Of a DNA stretch of 64,000 nucleotides, positions 62,928-64,000 are shown one piece after another. The DNA comes from Polyangiaceae bacterium (lineage in GTDB: Bacteria; Myxococcota_A; Polyangia; Polyangiales; Polyangiaceae). The position numbers and the translations under genes were made by a program. Location: assembly GCA_016715885.1 (NCBI GenBank), contig JADJXL010000020.1:620001-684000 (forward strand). Direction: 5' to 3'. Within the stretch, counting starts at the first letter, position 1. Each line of letters begins with the position of its first letter. Under the pieces are notes generated by a model. The model worked only from the letters and a program-made list of their open reading frames with translations, was not told where the DNA came from and made no database searches.

Positions 62928-64000
62928 TCACACGGACGCATCGAGCTGCACGTCGCCGCCGTGCGATCGCGCAATTTGCTGTGCGATGGGTAATCCAAGC
63001 CCCGCTCCTGGCATGTCTTCCGCCCGTTCGTGTACGCCTCGGTAGAACGGCTCGAAGATGCGCTCACGCTCGGGCTCTGTGATCCCGGCCCTTCATCGCT
63101 CACCGAAACCTCGACCATATCGCCATGGTCCTCGACCACAACCTCGACCCTTCCTCCTTTCGGCGAATGTCGCACGGCATTTTCGATGAGGTTGCGGAAC
63201 ATCTTTCGATGTTGCGCGAATGCCCCATCACGCTCACCGCCGCCCCGCGCACCTCGATCGTCGTGTCCCGCTCTTTGGCTTCCCAAGCGACCGCATCCGT
63301 CGCAGCATGCACACGCTGCAAAACGTCGACAGCTTCCGGCGGGTCACGCACGTCGGATCCAAGTCGCGCAAGCGCCAGCAAGTCTTCCGTCACGAGCTTC
63401 AATCGTCGCGCCGCATCATGCGCTTCTTCAATCGCTTTGCGGTACGTTTCCGCATCACGCGCTTTACGTAAAGCATGCGACAGCTCGCCGTACAGCGTCG
63501 TCAACGGCGACCGCAATTCATGCGCTGCCTGCGCAATGAAACGCTGTTGTGATGCGACCAGCACATCGAGCCGCTCGATCATTTCATTGATGTCTCGACC
63601 AAGCTGCGCGGTCTCCGCGTCACCCGAGCGCGTTGCGACACGCGCCGCAAGATCACCCGCCGCAACCCGACGAACGACCAGCGTAATCGCCTCGTGCTCA
63701 CGCGTGAGTCGTCGCACGATCCACGTGGCGAGCAGCACCGACCACGCCACGGCCACGAAAAACACGGTCACCATGGCTCGCGTCAGAACGATGCGTCGCC
63801 ATCCAGGTCCGTTCGCGGCGCCGCAAGCAGTAGCCGAGTGCCCGGATGATTCGGAATCGGCACCAGGACGCCTCGCAAGTGCTCACCGCGAAACCAAGAT
63901 CGAAACACGCATTGGATCCTGGCCCTAAGCGTCTCCAGCGGCGGCGGCGAACCATTGAATGTCGGCGTGATGGCGAGCACTTGGCCATTTTCCCCGAATA
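62928..64000 (-). pseudogene. Sensor histidine kinase, 5' end beyond the window, three frameshifts
   Basis: On the minus strand the sensor part (LAITPTFNGSPPPLETLRARIQ to RLLLAAPRTDLDGDASF) runs in from the edge. A frame change near 63784 leads to a membrane helix (VFFVAVAWSVLLATWIV), a HAMP domain (RLTREHEAITLVVRRVAAGDLAARV) and HisKA (QQRFIAQAAHELRSPLTTLYGELSHAL, with the phospho-His). A second change near 63200 gives the N box (FRNLIENAVRHSPKGG) and VSVSDEGPG. A third near 63070 gives the G boxes and GGDVQLDASV with the TGA at 62928. The layout is of a classical inner-membrane two-component kinase; no response regulator is in view. Confidence 0.75.

Overview
The window reads as chromosomal DNA of a GC-rich myxobacterium, most likely Polyangiales/Sorangiineae. 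The evidence is a eukaryote-like Ser/Thr kinase, many lipoproteins with Gly- or Ser-rich linkers after the lipobox, DUF4215 Cys-rich repeats, a MYXO-CTERM-like tail, an AgmX/PglI-type domain and ECF-like sigma factors. No rRNA, tRNA or CRISPR array was seen.

Layout. 1-6.4 kb: edge of a DUF692 gene, a BoxD/PaaZ-type aldehyde dehydrogenase, a CAP lipoprotein, a Ser/Thr kinase and a frameshifted hybrid sensor kinase. 6.6-11.2 kb: a degenerate 42-bp tandem array, then a tandemly duplicated cassette of AgmX-like Cys-rich lipoprotein plus ankyrin protein. Copy 1 is broken; copy 2 is intact and is followed by an 82-aa protein. This cassette is a candidate toxin-immunity pair. 11.3-25 kb: surface and secreted proteins (FG-GAP/CARDB lipoprotein, PNGase F-type glycosidase, beta-propeller lipoprotein, Cu/Zn SOD, and an operon of VWA, jelly-roll and poly-Ser lipoproteins). 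25.4-35.6 kb: DUF2330 protein, UspA-PNPOx fusion, DUF4215 lipoprotein, a RAYT-like transposase, a phosphodiesterase and an AAA/PD-(D/E)XK protein.

36.3-44.7 kb holds a compact six-gene minus-strand operon: imelysin, di-heme oxidoreductase, imelysin-like protein, vitamin K-dependent carboxylase homologue, TonB-dependent receptor and HmuY-like lipoprotein. The starts and stops largely overlap, and a Fur-box-like site (14/19) lies in front. It is best read as an iron or heme acquisition system. 45-54.6 kb: a methyltransferase-like lipoprotein, a secreted protein with 40 KGD[VI]GQ repeats, an MscS channel with a cNMP domain, an HNH pair and a sigma factor fused to a membrane/Cys-rich domain. 54.6-59.1 kb looks mobile: an IS1-like transposase with a QLDLF clamp-type motif, a P63C protein and a sigma/HTH mini-operon bounded by AAACTTGATCA sites. 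59.5-64 kb: a broken second AAA/PD-(D/E)XK gene, a frameshifted CNNM/CorC transporter and a frameshifted sensor kinase running off the edge.

The dominant non-coding signal is a dispersed hairpin repeat, AAAGGTGCCAACCACTTT (or its complement). About 36 copies lie almost only between genes, in tandem clusters whose spacer differs from cluster to cluster. Together with the RAYT-like transposase this suggests a REP/RAYT-type system. Frameshifts are concentrated at 4-9 kb and 55-64 kb; true gene decay and homopolymer sequencing error cannot be separated from this sequence alone.
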